Assembly: GCF_030323865.1 (NCBI RefSeq)
Contig: NZ_CP066362.1
Span: 1,860,001-1,924,000, forward strand
Length of the DNA: 64,000 bases
Reading direction: 5' to 3'
Source of the DNA: Pseudarthrobacter defluvii
Lineage (GTDB): Bacteria > Actinomycetota > Actinomycetes > Actinomycetales > Micrococcaceae
Of this stretch, positions 60,624 to 64,000 are shown in pieces. The position numbers and the translations under genes were made by a program. Position 1 is the stretch's first letter, and every line of letters begins with the position of its first letter. Below the pieces are notes generated by a model. It saw only the letters and a program-made list of their open reading frames with translations, searched no databases and had not been told where the DNA came from.

Positions 60624-61946
60624 ATGAGTATTCAAGGAGTGACCCGGGAGCAGGCCGTCCGGCGCGCCACCGTGGCGAGTGTGGTGGGTACAACCATCGA
60701 GTGGTACGACTTTTTCCTTTATGGAACTGCCGCCGCCCTGGTGTTTCCCCAGCTGTTCTTTCCGGGCCAAGTAGCCTTCGCCGGTGTGCTCGCGGCTTTC
60801 GGCACGCAGTTTGTCGGCTTCGTGGCCCGGCCCATCGGCGCGGCCATTTTCGGCCACTTCGGTGACCGGATCGGACGCAAGACGACGCTCATGGCCACGC
60901 TTTTCCTCATGGCTTTCGGAACCGTACTGATTGGCCTGCTCCCCACGTACGAAAGCATCGGCGTTGCCGCGCCGGTCCTGCTGGTACTGCTGCGCATCAT
61001 CCAGGGCATCGGGGTGGGCGGCGAGTGGGGCGGTTCGGTGCTGCTGAGCATGGAATGGGGTGACCAGGCCCGCCGCGGCCTGTCCGCCTCCTGGCCGCAG
61101 ATCGGCGTGCCGCTTGGACTGGTCCTGTCCACCGGCGTCGTCCGGCTGACGACTGCCGCCACCGGCGCCGAGGGATTTGTCGCCTACGGCTGGCGGATCC
61201 CGTTCATTCTGAGCATCATCCTGATTGGTGTGGGCCTGTTCGTTCGCCTGCGGGTCATTGAGAGCCCCGAGTTCGATGCCGTCCGGAAGTCCAACAAGGT
61301 GGTCAGGGCCCCGATCATCGAGGTGATCCGGAGGCAGCCCAAGGAGATCCTCCTCTCCGCCCTGGTGCGCACTTCGGAACAGGCACCCTTCTACCTGTTC
61401 ATCACCTTCGTAATCACGTACGCCACCAAGCAGCTGAAGCTGGACAGCAACTCCATCCTCGATGACACGCTGATCGCAGCGGCGTTGGGGCTGATCAGCG
61501 TGCCACTGTTCGGGCGGCTTTCAGACCGTTTCGGCCGGCGACGCGTCTACGGAACCGGGATCGTGCTCACGGCACTGTTTGCATTTCCCTACTTTGGACT
61601 GTTGAACACCCGGGACGCCCTGTGGGTGGGCGTCGCCGTCGTGGTCAGCCTGATCCTGCACGACATCCAGTACGGCCCGCAGGCTGCCCTGATCGCGGAA
61701 AGCTTCGACACCGACATCCGTTACACCGGCGCCGGGCTGGGTTACCAGCTGGCCAGCGTGATCGCCGGTGGTCCCGCGCCCCTGATTGCGGCGGCGCTGC
61801 TGGCGAACTACGGAAACTCGACGTCGATCTCGTTTTACATCATCCTCTGCTGCGTCATCGCCATGATGGCCCTGATCTTCCTGCCCAGGGCCAAGGGGGC
61901 GCTGGCCAAGGACGCCGCTGCCGCCGCGGCCCCCAGGAACCTGTAG
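60624..61946 (+). CDS. MHS-family MFS permease (metabolite:H+ symporter)
   Basis: This 440-residue, 12-helix protein has TTIEWYDFFLYGTAAALVFPQLFF in helix 1. The signature GHFGDRIGRKTTL and IQGIGVGGEWGGSVLLSMEWG are typical of MHS (KgtP/ShiA/ProP-like) symporters. GGAG lies five bases before the ATG at 60624; a GTG at 60618 is the alternative. It likely imports an organic or aromatic acid. It starts a run with the flavin reductase-like and enoyl-CoA hydratase genes. Confidence 0.93.
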   Translation: MSIQGVTREQAVRRATVASVVGTTIEWYDFFLYGTAAALVFPQLFFPGQVAFAGVLAAFGTQFVGFVARPIGAAIFGHFGDRIGRKTTLMATLFLMAFGTVLIGLLPTYESIGVAAPVLLVLLRIIQGIGVGGEWGGSVLLSMEWGDQARRGLSASWPQIGVPLGLVLSTGVVRLTTAATGAEGFVAYGWRIPFILSIILIGVGLFVRLRVIESPEFDAVRKSNKVVRAPIIEVIRRQPKEILLSALVRTSEQAPFYLFITFVITYATKQLKLDSNSILDDTLIAAALGLISVPLFGRLSDRFGRRRVYGTGIVLTALFAFPYFGLLNTRDALWVGVAVVVSLILHDIQYGPQAALIAESFDTDIRYTGAGLGYQLASVIAGGPAPLIAAALLANYGNSTSISFYIILCCVIAMMALIFLPRAKGALAKDAAAAAAPRNL

Positions 61947-61951
61947 GCCGG

Positions 61952-62587
61952 ATGCGATCTGACTTCGACCCCGGGCAGCTGGGCCCGCGGGAGTTCTACA
62001 AGTTCCTGACGTCGGTGGTTGTTCCACGGCCCATCGCCTGGGTTTCGAGCACGTCCCCGGCGGGGGTGGACAACCTGGCACCCCACTCCTTTTTCACTGT
62101 TGCCTCGGTGGACCCTCCGATCATCCAGTTCACCTCCGTCGGGGAAAAGGACTCGCTGCGGAACATCGAGGCGACGGGGGAGTTCGTGGTGAACCTCGCG
62201 CCGGCCACGCTGATCCAGGAGGTCAATGCCACCGGCACGAACTTCAGTCCCGACGTAAGCGAGTTTGATGCCGCAGGCCTTACCCGCGAGCCCAGTGCAG
62301 TGGTCCGGCCGCCCCGGGTCAAGGAGTCCCCGGCGGTCCTGGAGTGTTCCCTGCATCAGACCCTGCCCATGGGCGACTGCGTCCTGGTGTTCGGGGTGGT
62401 GGTGCACGGATCAGTCTCAACCGGGGTGCTCCGCAGCGGCCACCCCGACGTCACCGGGCTTGATCCGCTCTCGAGGCTTGGCGGTGATGAGTGGGCCACC
62501 ATGGGTCCCATCCAGGACCTTCCGCGGATCCGGGCATCCCAATGGCCCGGCAGCTCCACGCCACGGACTCCGCGGCACCCGAAATAA
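61952..62587 (+). CDS. Flavin reductase-like (DIM6/NTAB) domain protein
   Basis: This 211-residue FMN-binding split-barrel protein has YKFLTSVVVPRPIAWVSSTSPAGVDNLAPHSFFTVASVDPP (the TSPxGxxNxAPxSxF motif, split here), then EFVVNLAPATL and SLHQTLPMGDCVLVFGVVV. It reduces or carries FMN, or serves a partner monooxygenase. It lies five bases after the permease gene. No oxygenase gene is in the window. The ribosome site is weak, suggesting coupling. Confidence 0.85.
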   Translation: MRSDFDPGQLGPREFYKFLTSVVVPRPIAWVSSTSPAGVDNLAPHSFFTVASVDPPIIQFTSVGEKDSLRNIEATGEFVVNLAPATLIQEVNATGTNFSPDVSEFDAAGLTREPSAVVRPPRVKESPAVLECSLHQTLPMGDCVLVFGVVVHGSVSTGVLRSGHPDVTGLDPLSRLGGDEWATMGPIQDLPRIRASQWPGSSTPRTPRHPK

Positions 62588-62604
62588 GGGAGGAAAGCCG
62601 ACGT

Positions 62605-63363
62605 ATGGCCGCCACCATAAGCCTTGAAGAGGTGGGATCTGTCGCGACGCTGTCCTTCGGCAGCGGGCAACGGCTCAATGCCCTTGGGCGCGCCGAGTGG
62701 CAGGAGCTGGGGAGCGCGGTCCAGCGGCTGGCGGCCATCCCGTCCCTTCGCGCCGTCGTGGTGCGGGGCAGGGGAGGAGTGTTCTGCTCCGGGTTTGACG
62801 TGCGCGAATGGGAGGGGCGGACGGACGCGGAAATCAGCCGGACGTTCCGCGTGATCGAGGGTGCACTGCAGGCGCTCGAGGACTTGCCCGTTCCCACCGT
62901 GGCTGTTGTAGAGGGGGCGGCTGCCGGTGGGGGCTGCCAGCTGGCCCTCGCCTGCGACCTGCAGTTGCTCACGCCGTCGGCCCGCATCGGGATGCCCGTG
63001 GCACGCCTGGGCCTGCTGGTCCCGGCCACCTTTGCCAACCGCATGGCACTGCGGATAGGCCCGTCGCGTACCAAGGACCTCCTGTTTGGCGGCCGCATGC
63101 TGACGGCCGACCAGGCCTGGTCCACAGGCCTGATCACCACCCTCGCCCCCGACGAGGACGCCGATGCGGCGCTGGAAGCGATCCTCGACAACTGGAAAGG
63201 GCTTTCGGCGGCTTCCCTGCGGGCATCAAAAGCAGCGGTGAATGCGGGTCTGGGCCTGCTGACGGAAGCCGGCCGCCGGGCAACACCGGGGCCCGCAGTG
63301 GATCCCGTTGAGTTCCAGGGCCGGGTCAAGGGCTTTCTGGCCCGGCAGCGAAAAAAGCTGTAG
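62605..63363 (+). CDS. Enoyl-CoA hydratase/isomerase
   Basis: This 252-residue crotonase-fold protein has oxyanion-hole segments VVVRGRGGVFCSGFDVREW and VEGAAAGGGCQLALACDLQLL. MPVARLGLLVPATFANRMALRIG carries part of the active site, and C-terminal helices mediate trimer contact. Catalytic Glu residues are not obvious, so hydratase versus isomerase cannot be told. GGAGG lies 11 bases before the ATG. It is probably part of beta-oxidation-like degradation of an imported acid. Confidence 0.9.
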   Translation: MAATISLEEVGSVATLSFGSGQRLNALGRAEWQELGSAVQRLAAIPSLRAVVVRGRGGVFCSGFDVREWEGRTDAEISRTFRVIEGALQALEDLPVPTVAVVEGAAAGGGCQLALACDLQLLTPSARIGMPVARLGLLVPATFANRMALRIGPSRTKDLLFGGRMLTADQAWSTGLITTLAPDEDADAALEAILDNWKGLSAASLRASKAAVNAGLGLLTEAGRRATPGPAVDPVEFQGRVKGFLARQRKKL

Positions 63364-63373
63364 CCAAAGCCGG

Positions 63374-64000
63374 TCAGGGGCTGTCGCGGTGTGAGGGGCG
63401 CACCATTGGAAGCGGCTGCTGCGGCGCTTCCAGGACGGTGACCTCCATGGGCATCCGGTGCGTCCGGCGCAGGCTGCCGCGCAGGACGTTGTGCAGTCCG
63501 TGCGTCACCAGCCTCCGCCTGGTCAGGAACCGGAATTCCGCCCTATCGGAGGTCACCAGGTCCACGATGGGCCATGCAGCTTCGTCGGCGCTCTGGCCCC
63601 ACAGCCCGACGACCACCGGCAGGGCGCCCAGGCGATGCTGGTACCCGGGCTGGGAAGTCACCCGGCCCAGGAGGTCGGTCCGCACCAGCCCTGGGTTCAT
63701 GCCGTGCACCCGGACGCCGGTGCCTTTGGTTTCCAGCCGCAGCGTCTCCGTGAACTGGCGGACCCACCGCTTGCTGGACGCATACGCGTTCTGCAGGGCG
63801 ACGGGTCCGCGGTCGCCCTGGCCGTACAGGTTGACCAGGTCGCCGTGGCCCTGGGCAAGGAACACCGGCAAGGCCACGCGGGCCCCATGAAAGGTCCCCA
63901 GGATGTTCGTTCGCACCACGTCCGTGAAGCCGGCCACGGGCGTGGAGGCCGTCGGCCCGAACACGCCGGACACGCCTGCGTTGTTGACCCAGATGTCCAG
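63374..64000 (-). CDS. Short-chain dehydrogenase, 5' end cut by the window
   Basis: At least 209 residues are present; the start lies beyond position 64000. It begins inside the LDIWVNNAGV motif and includes FTDVVRTNILGTFHGARVAL, a YASSK active-site Tyr-x-x-x-Lys and GMNPGLVRTDLLGRV. The usual catalytic Ser 13 residues before the Tyr is Gly here (NLYGQGDRG), so catalysis may differ. It is convergent with the hydratase gene. Confidence 0.85.
   Translation of the reverse strand: MDIWVNNAGVSGVFGPTASTPVAGFTDVVRTNILGTFHGARVALPVFLAQGHGDLVNLYGQGDRGPVALQNAYASSKRWVRQFTETLRLETKGTGVRVHGMNPGLVRTDLLGRVTSQPGYQHRLGALPVVVGLWGQSADEAAWPIVDLVTSDRAEFRFLTRRRLVTHGLHNVLRGSLRRTHRMPMEVTVLEAPQQPLPMVRPSHRDSP

Noticed and set aside
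1-64000. CRISPR arrays, insertion sequences, phage or integrase genes
   Set aside because: None were seen: no spaced direct-repeat array, transposase motif or att-like repeat.

Overview
The window is high-GC DNA from an actinobacterium. It most resembles an Arthrobacter or Pseudarthrobacter-type soil Micrococcaceae genome. The signs are G/C-biased third codon positions, many GTG and TTG starts, several probable leaderless mRNAs (a TANNNT box 5-6 bases before the start codon), a mycothiol-reductase-like DsbA protein, LGFP repeats, two-domain Lrp/AsnC and IclR regulators, and a selenocysteine system. I see no transposase, integrase, phage gene, rRNA or CRISPR array. This looks like chromosomal accessory and catabolic gene content. 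The species call is inference from protein style, not from a marker gene.

Layout. 0.1-5.4 kb: small hypotheticals, a P-loop kinase, a lipoprotein, an aldo/keto reductase and an amidohydrolase. 5.4-10.9 kb: an extracytoplasmic phosphoester cluster with two phosphoesterases, a secreted DUF6454-like protein and a divergent CehA/McbA-type PHP protein. Its control region carries an 11-nt direct repeat resembling a PHO box. 11-15.5 kb: an epimerase, a two-domain Lrp/AsnC regulator divergent from an M20 amidohydrolase, and an orphan solute-binding lipoprotein. 15.5-22.1 kb: small stress and envelope genes, a CAP-domain protein with six LGFP repeats, and an MFS importer.

22.2-33.8 kb is a sugar-oxidation region. 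A tight minus-strand operon encodes a membrane protein, a gluconate-2-dehydrogenase subunit-3-like protein, a GMC oxidoreductase, a PoxB-like ThDP enzyme and an enolase-superfamily dehydratase. A MarR regulator is divergent from it. A ZIP transporter pseudogene, a hypothetical gene and a GH15 glucoamylase/trehalase follow. An aldose 1-epimerase and a glucose dehydrogenase lie beyond the MarR gene. 34-38 kb holds small enzymes, several with leaderless starts, a second gene broken by an internal deletion (alpha/beta hydrolase), and a TetR regulator with its own operator.

38.1-48 kb is a self-contained selenium module. A formate dehydrogenase alpha subunit has an in-frame UGA (selenocysteine) at codon 189. 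It is followed by a 33-codon small ORF, the Fe-S subunit and an NrfD-type membrane subunit. Then come selD on the opposite strand, tRNA-Sec (selC), selA and selB. Everything needed to make, charge and insert selenocysteine is next to the one visible selenoprotein.

48-64 kb: a kinase, a membrane protein, an alcohol dehydrogenase, a lytic transglycosylase, a cytochrome P450, a CPBP protease-like protein, an OafA-type acyltransferase, an SMP-30 lactonase with an aldo/keto reductase, and a flotillin with a small partner. Last is a probable acid-catabolism block (IclR, MHS-family permease, flavin reductase-like protein, enoyl-CoA hydratase and an SDR cut by the window end).
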